Shown here: positions 7,038 to 15,265 of the stretch, in pieces | Position numbering within the stretch: the first letter of the stretch is position 1 | Layout: each line of letters starts with the position of its first letter | Assembly: GCA_003612625.1 (NCBI GenBank) | Contig: RAZJ01000015.1 | Span: forward strand, 1-63,150 | DNA from: a bacterium 1XD42-1 | GTDB lineage: Bacteria > Bacillota > Clostridia > Oscillospirales > Ruminococcaceae | Direction of reading: 5' to 3' | DNA: 63,150 bases | The notes under the pieces: model-generated | What the model saw: only the letters and a program-made list of their open reading frames with translations | The model's database searches: none | What the model was told of the DNA's origin: nothing | Program-made: the position numbers and the translations under genes

Positions 7038-8567
7038 ATGGACAAAATCACACTTGGGACGAAAAATGTCTCCATTGAATTTCCTGGTGTCAAGGCCCTG
7101 TCCAATGTGGATTTTGAAATTGAAACAGGCAAAATCCATGCGGTATTAGGCGCCAATGGTGCGGGAAAATCAACGCTGATGAAAGTGCTGGCTGGGTCAA
7201 ACCCGGATTACACCGGAGATGTGCTCTATAATGGCAAAGTGGTGGAACTGCGTAAACCCGTAGCGGCGAAGGAACTGGGAATCCAGATCGTATACCAGGA
7301 AGTCGATATGGCCTTGATTCCTTCCCTGTCTGTGGCGGAAAATGTTATGTTCAACCACTTGGTCATGAATATGGGCCACAAACAGTTTGTAGACTGGGGC
7401 CAGATTCAAAGGGATGCTAAGGAAGTGCTCAAGCGCCTCAATATTGATATTGATGTAAGCCAGCTTGTAGGCAATCTTTCCTTAGCCCAGAAGCAGATGG
7501 TTTTAATTGCCCGGGCCATCCAGAGCACCTGTAATTTCTTGATTCTGGACGAACCTACGGCACCTTTAAGCGATACGGAAACAGAAGAATTGTTCCGTGT
7601 CTGTCAGCATTTGGTTGCTACGGAAAATTTAGCGGTTATCTTTATTTCCCACCGCCTCCATGAAGTGCTGCAAATCTGCAATTCTTATACCGTTATGCGG
7701 AATGGGGAAATTGTAGATAATTCCTTAATTACGCCGGAAACCACAACAAAAGAAATTGTAGAAAAAATGCTGGGCCGTTCCTTTGAGGAAAACTTCCCCA
7801 AGGAAATTGTGGACATTGGGGGCAAGGCGCTGGAAGTAGAGCATCTGTCCGAAGCGGAAGGCAATGTAAATGATGTTTCTTTCTATGTCCGCCGGGGTGA
7901 AATTGTAGGGATTGCCGGTCTGGTGGGCGCAGGCAAAAGCGAGCTTTGCAAAACTTTATTCGGCGCTTTGAAAAAATCGGCCGGTACCATAAAATTTGAC
8001 GGAAAGGAATTGAAAATTAAAACCCCTTCAGATGCTGTCAAATACCGGATGGCCCTGGTGCCGGAGGAACGGCGCAAGGAAGGCGTGCTTGTTTCCGAAA
8101 CGGTGGACTTTAATTTATCGGCAGCCTGTCTTGGAAAATTCTGCAAGATGTCCTTTATCAATAAGGGGAAAACCGCTGAAAATGCAAGCCATTTTGTAAA
8201 ATCATTGGGGATCAAAACCCCTTCTATTTACCAGTTGGTACGGAATTTGTCTGGCGGCAACCAGCAAAAAGTGGTTGTTGGAAAATGGCTGGCTGCGGAT
8301 TGTGATGTTTATATTTTTGACGAGCCTACAAAAGGCGTAGACGTAGGCGCAAAAGCAGAAATTTTTAAACTGATCAATGAAATTGCAAAAGATAACAACT
8401 GTGTTATTTATGCCTCCTGTGAAAACTCCGAAATTCTTTCCATTACAGATCGTACCTATGTCATGTTTGATGGAAAAATTATGGCAGAGCTGGAAACAGC
8501 AAAAACCTGCGAAGATGAAATCATGCACTACGCAGTAGGCGGAACAGAAGCCTATGTTGCCAGCTAA
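7038..8567 (+). CDS. Sugar ABC importer ATPase with two nucleotide-binding domains (RbsA-like)
   Basis: 509 residues from the ATG at 7038, preceded by GAGGAAAAGAGGGA; an upstream extension to 6951 is rejected because it lacks a site. Domain 1 has Walker A GANGAGKST (38-46), signature LSLAQKQ and Walker B LILDEPT. Domain 2 has GLVGAGKSE, signature LSGGNQQ and Walker B YIFDEPTKGVD. The duplicated layout and the degenerate first signature are typical of the ribose/galactose (CUT2) class. It powers uptake of the sugar bound by the upstream lipoprotein. The permease follows after 44 bases. Confidence 0.95.
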   Translation: MDKITLGTKNVSIEFPGVKALSNVDFEIETGKIHAVLGANGAGKSTLMKVLAGSNPDYTGDVLYNGKVVELRKPVAAKELGIQIVYQEVDMALIPSLSVAENVMFNHLVMNMGHKQFVDWGQIQRDAKEVLKRLNIDIDVSQLVGNLSLAQKQMVLIARAIQSTCNFLILDEPTAPLSDTETEELFRVCQHLVATENLAVIFISHRLHEVLQICNSYTVMRNGEIVDNSLITPETTTKEIVEKMLGRSFEENFPKEIVDIGGKALEVEHLSEAEGNVNDVSFYVRRGEIVGIAGLVGAGKSELCKTLFGALKKSAGTIKFDGKELKIKTPSDAVKYRMALVPEERRKEGVLVSETVDFNLSAACLGKFCKMSFINKGKTAENASHFVKSLGIKTPSIYQLVRNLSGGNQQKVVVGKWLAADCDVYIFDEPTKGVDVGAKAEIFKLINEIAKDNNCVIYASCENSEILSITDRTYVMFDGKIMAELETAKTCEDEIMHYAVGGTEAYVAS

Positions 8568-8611
8568 TCATAAGTGCCAAATGAAAACCGTAATTTGAGG
8601 GGGAAATACAT

Positions 8612-9598
8612 ATGAATCAACTGCTCAAGAAAAAGAGCGTAGGCCGTTTCTTAATGGATTGGGCTGCCGTTATTGCCCTGGTCTTTTCTATTATTGTTTT
8701 TACCATTATGCAGGGTCAGGCATTCTTTTCTGCTGCCAATGCCACCAATATTTTGCGGGCCATGTCCATTACCACCATTTTCGCCATTGCCGCTACTGTA
8801 ACCATGGCGCCGGATGGGTTTGATATGTCCGCTTGTACACTGGCTTCTTTCTCCGCTTATATTTTTGCAAGTTCTTTCCTTTGGTTTGGTATGCCTTTGC
8901 TGGTCAGCGCAATCGTTACCATCCTGTTTACTATGGTTTTATATCTTTTGACCATGTTCCTCATTCTGGTTTGTAAAATTCCGGATATGCTGGCAACCTG
9001 CTCCCTGATGTTTGTCCATCAGGGCCTGGGCTTATGGTGGACCGGCGGCGGCGCGGTTTCTTCCGGTATGCCTACCCGCTGGGGCGGCCAGCCAGTGCGG
9101 GCCGGCTGGACCGAAGGCTTCTTAAATATCGGACGTGCACCCTGGTGTATCATTATCATGCTGGCTTGTGTTGCTTTTGCTTTTATTTTCCTGAATTATA
9201 CAAAACATGGCCGTTATCTTTATGCCATGGGCGGCAACCGGGTTGCAGCAAAATTGTCCGGTATCAATGTAAAAAGATACCGCTTTGTTGCCGGTATGGT
9301 AACAGCCGTATTTATTGCAATCGGTGCAATGGTTGTTTGTTCCCGGAATTCTGCTGCCCAGATCACAGGCTGTGATAACTACCTGATGCCTTCTTTAGCT
9401 GCCGTGTTTGTAGGCCGTTCCGTAGGCGGCGCTGAAAAGCCCAATGCAATCGGTACTATGATTGGCGCGGCTTTGGTAGCTGTTTTGGAAAACGGTTTAA
9501 CTCAGGTAGGCGTTGTCTATTATGTGCTTCCTGCTGTCAAAGGCGCAGTTCTGGCTTTGGCATTGGTTGTAGCATATGCTTCCAAAAAAGAAGATTGA
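8612..9598 (+). CDS. Sugar ABC importer permease (RbsC-like)
   Basis: 328 residues with about eight to ten membrane segments; the ATG has GAGGGGGAA upstream. The family marks are the N-terminal membrane helix, the conserved cytoplasmic segment around YAMGGNRVAAKLSGINVKRYR (sugar CUT2 permeases have G.N..AA..SGI) and the late AVFVGRSVGGAEKPNAIGT stretch. It should form a homodimeric channel. It has no separate partner permease in this operon. Downstream lies a GC-rich hairpin and then the mtnK-like gene, so the importer is very likely co-transcribed with the kinase and isomerase. Confidence 0.93.
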   Translation: MNQLLKKKSVGRFLMDWAAVIALVFSIIVFTIMQGQAFFSAANATNILRAMSITTIFAIAATVTMAPDGFDMSACTLASFSAYIFASSFLWFGMPLLVSAIVTILFTMVLYLLTMFLILVCKIPDMLATCSLMFVHQGLGLWWTGGGAVSSGMPTRWGGQPVRAGWTEGFLNIGRAPWCIIIMLACVAFAFIFLNYTKHGRYLYAMGGNRVAAKLSGINVKRYRFVAGMVTAVFIAIGAMVVCSRNSAAQITGCDNYLMPSLAAVFVGRSVGGAEKPNAIGTMIGAALVAVLENGLTQVGVVYYVLPAVKGAVLALALVVAYASKKED

Positions 9599-9612
9599 TA
9601 AAAGTGCATTTT

Positions 9613-9645
9613 GTGCCGCCGCAAGGGGATGCCTGGCGGCGGCAC
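9613..9645 (+). other. Intercistronic hairpin between permease and mtnK-like gene
   Basis: Perfect 10-base arms (9613-9622 and 9636-9645), almost all G/C, with no T-tract. It probably separates or stabilises segments of one polycistronic mRNA rather than ending it. Confidence 0.6.
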
Positions 9646-9696
9646 TGCCTATCCCTTGTAAAGAATGTATAAAAATATCTAGGAGGTATATTACAT

Positions 9697-10920
9697 ATGT
9701 CAAAGTTTGATAGCTATTTCCTGATGAACCTGGAGGATGCCAAAGAGTATGCCTGCGAAAAAGTCACCCGTTTTGACTGGGACAAGGCAACCATGGAAAG
9801 CAAGGAAATTGGCGATGGAAACCTCAATTATGTATTCCGGGTATGGGATGCCAAAGGCCATTCTGCCATTATCAAACAGGCAGGAGAATCTTTGCGTATT
9901 TCTTCTGAAATGCACGTTTCGACAGACCGCAATCGGATTGAATCTGAAATTTTGATTTTGCAGGGCAAATTGGCTCCTGGTTATGTGCCGGAAATTTATT
10001 TTTATGATACGGTTATGTGTGCCTGCGGGATGCAGGATATGAGCGATCATATGATTATGCGTACCAGTATGCTCCAGCATAAAATTTATCCGAAATTTGC
10101 CGATCAGATTTCCACATTTATGGCCAATACTTTGATGGGCACAACAGACGTGGTCTTGGAGCATAAAGAGAAAAAAGAACTGCAAAAGAAATATATCAAT
10201 CCGGAACTCTGCGAAATTACAGAAGATCTGGTTTATACTGAGCCTTATAACAACTGCGCAAACCGGAACAATGTATTCCCGAAAAACGCGGAATTTGTCA
10301 AAAAAGAATTGTATGAAGATGAAGCCCTTCATTTAGAAGTAGCAAAATTAAAAATGGACTTTATGTGCAATGCCCAGTCTTTGATCCATGGGGATTTGCA
10401 TACAGGCTCTATTTTTATCAATGAAGATACTACCATTGTTTTTGATCCGGAATTTTGTTTCTATGGCCCAATGGGATATGACATCGGCAATGTAATTGCA
10501 AATATTATTTTTGCATGGTGCAACGGGGATGCAGAAATTGCAGATCAGGCCCAGCGGAATGCTTTCTGCGGCTGGGCAGAGCAGGTCATTACAGATGTGA
10601 TTGACATGACCATGAAGAAGATGGATGCTTATTACACAGAACATGTAACTGACCGGATGGCAAAAGCACCAGGTTATAAAGATTATTATTTAGGCACCAT
10701 TTTAGCCGATACAGCAGCCGTTACCGGTTTAGAATTGATCCGCCGTACCGTTGGCATGGCAAATGTAAAAGATTTGACCACCATTGCAGATGAAGAAAAA
10801 CGCGCACGGGCAGAAAAGATTTGTGTTCTCGCTGCAAAACGGTATATTAAAGAACGGGCTGCACTGCATACCGGTGCGGGTTTCCTGAAGGTTTTAAAAG
10901 ATACCATAGCTTCCCTGTAA
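9697..10920 (+). CDS. mtnK: Methylthioribose kinase family protein (MtnK)
   Basis: 407 residues, start after AGGAGGTATATTACAT. The family is a protein-kinase-like fold that phosphorylates the anomeric hydroxyl of 5-methylthioribose. Key marks: N-terminal [11 protein letters not shown] (nucleotide loop), Lys60 in AIIKQ, catalytic loop [10 protein letters not shown] (231-240, Asp233) and metal-binding DPEF (250-253) followed by [11 protein letters not shown]. These match bona fide MtnK closely. Members also phosphorylate 5-deoxyribose in a related salvage route. Location after a sugar importer suggests that the substrate comes from outside. Directly followed by mtnA (22 bases). Confidence 0.9.
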   Translation: MSKFDSYFLMNLEDAKEYACEKVTRFDWDKATMESKEIGDGNLNYVFRVWDAKGHSAIIKQAGESLRISSEMHVSTDRNRIESEILILQGKLAPGYVPEIYFYDTVMCACGMQDMSDHMIMRTSMLQHKIYPKFADQISTFMANTLMGTTDVVLEHKEKKELQKKYINPELCEITEDLVYTEPYNNCANRNNVFPKNAEFVKKELYEDEALHLEVAKLKMDFMCNAQSLIHGDLHTGSIFINEDTTIVFDPEFCFYGPMGYDIGNVIANIIFAWCNGDAEIADQAQRNAFCGWAEQVITDVIDMTMKKMDAYYTEHVTDRMAKAPGYKDYYLGTILADTAAVTGLELIRRTVGMANVKDLTTIADEEKRARAEKICVLAAKRYIKERAALHTGAGFLKVLKDTIASL

Positions 10921-10942
10921 AATAAAGAGGAGGATATCAAGA

Positions 10943-12007
10943 ATGAATGCATTAAGCTTGGATACAGTCCTGTTGTCGGAGGACAAAAAAAGCATTGTGA
11001 TTTTGGATCAGACTTTGCTGCCGGGAGAAATCAAATATTTGAATTTGTCCAAAGCTGAGGATATTTGGGAAGCAATCTATGCTTTACGGGTCCGGGGGGC
11101 GCCGGCAATCGGCGTAGCTGCCGGATATGGGATTTATGTAATTGCTTCCCAGATTGAAACCGATAATATGGATGAATTCTGCAAGCAGTTTAAAGAGAAA
11201 AAAGCTTATTTGGATTCCTCCCGTCCAACGGCAGTCAATTTGTCCTGGGCATTGAACCGGATGGAGAAGGTTCTGGATGAAAACCGTGATAAAATGACAG
11301 TGGCCCAGATGAAGGACCGCCTTTGTGAAGAAGCCCACGCAATCCGGGAAGAAGATGTAGCAATCAGCCGCAATATCGGTAAATTAGGTTTTGAACTTCT
11401 CCATCATGGGGATGGCATCTTGACCCACTGCAATGCCGGAACCCTGGCAACTGCAAAATATGGCACAGCATTAGCCCCTATTTATGTGGCTTTGGAAAAT
11501 GGCTGGCAGGATTTGCGGGTATTCTGTGATGAAACCCGTCCTTTGCTCCAGGGTGCGCGTCTGAGCGCCTTTGAAATGCAGACTGCCGGCGTGGATACCA
11601 CTTTGATTTGTGATAACATGGCATCCATTACCATGAAACGGGGCAAAATCAATATTGTATTTGTAGGTTGTGACCGGGTTGCTGCCAATGGGGATTTCGC
11701 CAATAAGATCGGCACCAGCGGCGTGGCAATTTTAGCAAAATATTATGGGATTCCTTTCTATGTATGCGCCCCCACTTCCACTATTGATATGTCAATGAAA
11801 AGCGGTGACGAAATTGTTATTGAGGAACGTCCGGCCGAAGAAGTGACAGAAATGTGGTATTCCAAACGGATGGCTCCGGAAGGGGTAAAAGTCAATAATC
11901 CTGCTTTTGATGTAACAGATCATACTTTAGTAACCGGTATTATTACAGAAAAAGGGATTGCTTATCCGCCTTTTGACAAAGCCTTTGAAAATATGGGCAT
12001 CAAATAA
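10943..12007 (+). CDS. mtnA: S-methyl-5-thioribose-1-phosphate isomerase family protein (MtnA)
   Basis: 354 residues with GAGGAGGATATC before the ATG. It belongs to the eIF2B-like aldose-1-phosphate isomerases that turn methylthioribose-1-phosphate into the 1-phosphoketose. Visible: the phosphate-binding [13 protein letters not shown] (51-63), the catalytic Cys163 in [10 protein letters not shown] and the catalytic Asp244 in [10 protein letters not shown], followed by NKIGT. All key residues are intact. With mtnK it gives kinase plus isomerase for a ribose-like sugar. The next expected enzyme, a class II aldolase or the MtnBCD set, is absent from the window. A terminator follows. Confidence 0.93.
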   Translation: MNALSLDTVLLSEDKKSIVILDQTLLPGEIKYLNLSKAEDIWEAIYALRVRGAPAIGVAAGYGIYVIASQIETDNMDEFCKQFKEKKAYLDSSRPTAVNLSWALNRMEKVLDENRDKMTVAQMKDRLCEEAHAIREEDVAISRNIGKLGFELLHHGDGILTHCNAGTLATAKYGTALAPIYVALENGWQDLRVFCDETRPLLQGARLSAFEMQTAGVDTTLICDNMASITMKRGKINIVFVGCDRVAANGDFANKIGTSGVAILAKYYGIPFYVCAPTSTIDMSMKSGDEIVIEERPAEEVTEMWYSKRMAPEGVKVNNPAFDVTDHTLVTGIITEKGIAYPPFDKAFENMGIK

Positions 12008-12020
12008 ATAAAATCGAAAT

Positions 12021-12072
12021 GGAGTAGTTACAGCCGGGCGTGATCCTGTCTGTAATTACTCCAGAATTTTTT
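12021..12072 (+). terminator. Terminator after mtnA
   Basis: Thirteen-base arms 12021-12033 and 12050-12062 (one G-T pair), followed by AGAATTTTTTA. It separates the importer-mtnK-mtnA unit from the transketolase genes. Confidence 0.75.
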
Positions 12073-12093
12073 ATTCAGACAGGGATACTTTAG

Positions 12094-12122
12094 TTGAAAA
12101 CAGAGGAAAAGTATGCTATAAT
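12094..12122 (+). promoter_or_regulatory. Promoter of the split transketolase genes
   Basis: TTGAAA (12094-12099), 17-base spacer, TATAAT (12117-12122). The pair therefore has its own transcript start, even though it sits directly behind the sugar operon. Confidence 0.75.
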
Positions 12123-12192
12123 AAAGAGGATTTCTTTATAGGGGAATCATAAGGAAATATGATCCCTATCAAAAGCGGAAAGGATGAGCAGC

Positions 12193-13035
12193 ATGAATGA
12201 AAAACGCGCCAAGGAGCTGGCGGCTACCGCGGCGAAAATCCGGCTGGCAGCATTGGAAGCCGTGCATACGGCAGCTTCTGGGCATATCGGCGGTTCGCTT
12301 TCGGTCAGTGATATTTTAGCAGTATTATATTTTGAAAAAATGCGGATTCAACCGGAAAACCCACAAGATCCGGAACGGGATCGTTTCGTGCTTTCAAAAG
12401 GCCATTGCAGCCCGGCTTTATATGCAACCCTGGCATTGCGGGGCTATTTCCCCAAAGAAGATTTGAAATTATTCCGCAGCATTGAAGGCCATATGTCCGG
12501 CCATGCAGAAATGCACCATGTAAAAGGTGTAGATATGTCAACTGGTTCTTTAGGCCAGGGGCTTTCTGTGGCAGGCGGTATGGCATTGGCAGGGAAAATT
12601 GATCAGAAATCTTACCGTGTTTATGCTGTTATGGGTGACGGTGAAATCGAAGAAGGACAAATTTGGGAAGCCGGTATGGCAGCTGCTAAATATAAACTGG
12701 ACAATCTGTGCGGCATTATTGATGTAAACGGCTTGCAGATTGACGGTGCTACGGCAGATGTTATGCCTTCTGAACCTTTGGATAAAAAATGGGAAGCTTT
12801 TGGCTGGAATGTCATTAAAGTGGATGGCCATGATGTAGCTGCAATCGCTGACGCTTTGGATGCGGCAGAGCAATGCAAAGGGAAACCAACCATGATCCTT
12901 GCAAAAACCACAAAAGGCAAAGGTGTTTCCTATATGGAAAATAATGCAGGCTGGCATGGCAAAGCCCCCAATGATGAACAATATGAAACCGGCAAGGCGG
13001 AATTAGAAGCCATTTTGAAAGGATTGGAGGGCTAA
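12193..13035 (+). CDS. Transketolase, N-terminal (TPP-binding) subunit
   Basis: 280 residues. I use the ATG at 12193 because GGAAAGG lies 9 bases before it; the ATG at 12184 touches that site. It is the diphosphate-binding half of a two-subunit transketolase: HTAASGHIGGSLS, the GHMSGHAEMH segment and the TPP-Mg motif starting MGDGEIEEGQIWEA. The enzyme moves a two-carbon ketol unit between sugars. It can be the ordinary pentose phosphate enzyme or, given the neighbours, a specialised one such as the split apulose-4-phosphate transketolases. Stop codon is 3 bases from the next start. Confidence 0.92.
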   Translation: MNEKRAKELAATAAKIRLAALEAVHTAASGHIGGSLSVSDILAVLYFEKMRIQPENPQDPERDRFVLSKGHCSPALYATLALRGYFPKEDLKLFRSIEGHMSGHAEMHHVKGVDMSTGSLGQGLSVAGGMALAGKIDQKSYRVYAVMGDGEIEEGQIWEAGMAAAKYKLDNLCGIIDVNGLQIDGATADVMPSEPLDKKWEAFGWNVIKVDGHDVAAIADALDAAEQCKGKPTMILAKTTKGKGVSYMENNAGWHGKAPNDEQYETGKAELEAILKGLEG

Positions 13036-13038
13036 ATC

Positions 13039-13986
13039 ATGGGAGAAGTAATTGCAACCCGTGCTGCTTATGGAAAAGCACTTGTAAAATTTGCGGATCA
13101 AAACCCTGACTTAGTAGTATTGGATGCTGATTTAGCCAGTGCTACAATGACCAATGGATTTGCCAAAGCATATCCGGAACGGTTTTTTGATATGGGAATT
13201 GCAGAATCCGATATGGTCGGTTTTGCTGCCGGACTGGCAACCTGTGGGAAAATCCCCTTTGTCAATTCTTTTGCCATGTTCTCCGCAGGCCGTGCCTGGG
13301 AACAGGTTCGGAATTCCGTAGCATATCCGGGCTTAAATGTAAAAGTAGTAGGTTCCCATGGCGGGCTTTCTGTTGGGGAAGACGGCGCAACCCATCAGTG
13401 CATTGAAGATTTCAGCAATATGCGTGTTATCCCTGGCATGATGGTATTATGTCCTTGCGACGGCAACGAAATGGAAGCTGCTGTTGCTGCACTGCTGGCA
13501 CACAAAGGCCCTGCTTATATGCGTCTGGGCCGCTTGGCTGTGGAAACAGTAACCGATTCCATTCCGGGCTATCATTTTGAACTGGGAAAAGGTGTTGAAC
13601 TTCAGGACGGTAAAGATGTTTCCATTATTGCAACCGGCATGATGGTTCAGGAAGCTTTAAAAGCTGCCCAGATCCTGAAAGAACAAGGGACTTCTGCCCG
13701 TGTCATTGATATGCACACCATTAAGCCTTTGGATGAAGCATTGGTATTGAAAGCAGCAAAAGAAACCGGCTGTATTGTTACCAGTGAGGAACACAATGTA
13801 TTGGGCGGGTTAGGTGCTGCCGTAGCAGAATACCTGTCTGAAAATTGTCCTGTTCCTGTGGTTCGTCACGGGGTTATGGATGAATTTGGACGTTCCGGCA
13901 AAGCACCTTTGGTTATGAAAGCTTATCATTTAACAGCCGAAGGTATTGTGGAAAAAGTGAAAAAAGCCCTTGCAATGAAAAAATAA
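13039..13986 (+). CDS. Transketolase, C-terminal (pyrimidine-binding) subunit
   Basis: 315 residues. It continues the transketolase: the GIAESDMVGFAAGLA motif with the Glu that activates the thiamine N1', FAMFSAGRAWEQVRNSVAYP, GSHGGLSVGEDGATHQCIED and the C-terminal TSEEHNVLGGLGAAVAEYL. It pairs with the product of the preceding gene to make one active site. The very short spacing implies coupled translation in equal amounts. A terminator follows. Confidence 0.92.
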   Translation: MGEVIATRAAYGKALVKFADQNPDLVVLDADLASATMTNGFAKAYPERFFDMGIAESDMVGFAAGLATCGKIPFVNSFAMFSAGRAWEQVRNSVAYPGLNVKVVGSHGGLSVGEDGATHQCIEDFSNMRVIPGMMVLCPCDGNEMEAAVAALLAHKGPAYMRLGRLAVETVTDSIPGYHFELGKGVELQDGKDVSIIATGMMVQEALKAAQILKEQGTSARVIDMHTIKPLDEALVLKAAKETGCIVTSEEHNVLGGLGAAVAEYLSENCPVPVVRHGVMDEFGRSGKAPLVMKAYHLTAEGIVEKVKKALAMKK

Positions 13987-14021
13987 TAAGAGCTTATTTT
14001 CTGAATCATACAAAAGAAACG

Positions 14022-14066
14022 CCCCTGCGCCAGGAGGAATCTTGGCGCAGGAGGCCATTTTTATTT
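14022..14066 (+). terminator. Terminator after the transketolase genes
   Basis: Nine-base arms 14024-14032 and 14043-14051, GC-rich, followed by AGGCCATTTTTATTT. The next gene starts 34 bases after the stem. Confidence 0.7.
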
Positions 14067-14084
14067 CACGGGAGAATGAAATTT

Positions 14085-15224
14085 ATGACAATGGCAGAAG
14101 CTTTTGCAGCAATCCCTTCCCCCTGCTATATTGTAGATGAGGATGCCCTCAAACGGAATTTGGAAACCCTTGCGGCGGTTAAAAAACGGACAGGCTGCAA
14201 AATCCTGCTGGCCCAAAAAGCCTTTTCCATGTTTGCTGTTTATCCTTTGATTGGGGAATATTTAGACGGCACAACAGCTTCCGGACTTTATGAAGCGCGG
14301 CTTGGCTATGAGGAAATGCCGGGAAAAGAAGTCCATGTATTCCGTCCGGCTTATACAGCAGATGAAATGCAGGAACTGGTAAAAATATGCGGCCATATTA
14401 TTTTTAATTCCTTCCGGCAATGGCAGGCTTACCGGGAGGAAGCTTTAAAGGCAGGAATTTCCTGCGGCATCCGGATCAATCCCCTTTATGCGGAAGTGGA
14501 ACAGGAAATTTATAATCCTTGTACAAAAGGCTCCCGGCTGGGGGTAACGCCGGATCAGTTCCGGGAGGATATGCTGGAAGGGATAGAAGGGCTGCATTTC
14601 CATACCTTATGCGAGCAGGATTCTGACACATTGGAACGCACCCTGCCTTATGTGGAAAAATATTTTGGATCTTATCTTTCCAAAATGAAATGGCTTAATA
14701 TGGGGGGCGGCCATCATATTACCCGGCCCGGCTATGATATTTCAAAATTAGAATCCTGCATCAAAAGAATGCAGGACCGTTATGGAGTAGGAATTTATTT
14801 GGAACCGGGAGAAGCAGTTGCATTAAATGCAGGGTATTTGACATCCAGGGTGTTGGATCTGGTGGAAAACGGCATGGAGATTGCCATCCTAGATGCTTCC
14901 GCAGCCTGCCATATGCCTGACGTATTGGAAATGCCTTACCGGCCCAATATCATTGGGGCAGGCCAGCCAGGAGAGAAACCTTATTTGTACCGGTTAGGCG
15001 GGCCAACCTGCCTGGCAGGAGATGTAATCGGGGATTATTCTTTTGATAAGCCTTTACAGCCTGGGGATTTGCTGGTATTCTGTGATATGGCAATCTATTC
15101 TTTTTGCAAAAATAATACTTTTAACGGAGTGCCCCTGCCGGGGCTGGCTTTGTGGAGCAAAGAGAAAGGGCTGCATATGATAAAATCATTTGGGTATGAA
15201 GATTTTAAAGGCAGATTGGGATAA
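14085..15224 (+). CDS. nspC: Carboxynorspermidine decarboxylase
   Basis: 379 residues from the ATG at 14085 (GGGAGAA is 8-10 bases upstream; an ATG at 14076 overlaps that site). A PLP-dependent alanine-racemase-fold decarboxylase: Lys45 in LLAQKAFSMF binds PLP, GLHFHTLCEQ and MGGGHHIT are typical, LEPGEAV is the phosphate-binding loop and GGPTCLAGDVIGDY carries the C-terminal active-site residues. It makes spermidine or norspermidine from the carboxylated precursor. The partner carboxynorspermidine dehydrogenase is not adjacent. This polyamine route does not release methylthioadenosine, so closeness to mtnKA need not be functional. Confidence 0.92.
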   Translation: MTMAEAFAAIPSPCYIVDEDALKRNLETLAAVKKRTGCKILLAQKAFSMFAVYPLIGEYLDGTTASGLYEARLGYEEMPGKEVHVFRPAYTADEMQELVKICGHIIFNSFRQWQAYREEALKAGISCGIRINPLYAEVEQEIYNPCTKGSRLGVTPDQFREDMLEGIEGLHFHTLCEQDSDTLERTLPYVEKYFGSYLSKMKWLNMGGGHHITRPGYDISKLESCIKRMQDRYGVGIYLEPGEAVALNAGYLTSRVLDLVENGMEIAILDASAACHMPDVLEMPYRPNIIGAGQPGEKPYLYRLGGPTCLAGDVIGDYSFDKPLQPGDLLVFCDMAIYSFCKNNTFNGVPLPGLALWSKEKGLHMIKSFGYEDFKGRLG

Positions 15225-15265
15225 TCCAAGGCGCTTTATGTCAGAAAGGAAACAGGGAAGCAAAG

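Noticed and set aside
9697-12007. Simple methionine salvage only
   Set aside because: Possible, but no MTA nucleosidase, aldolase or later salvage genes are present and the genes lie behind a sugar importer, so an external substrate fits better. Not excluded.
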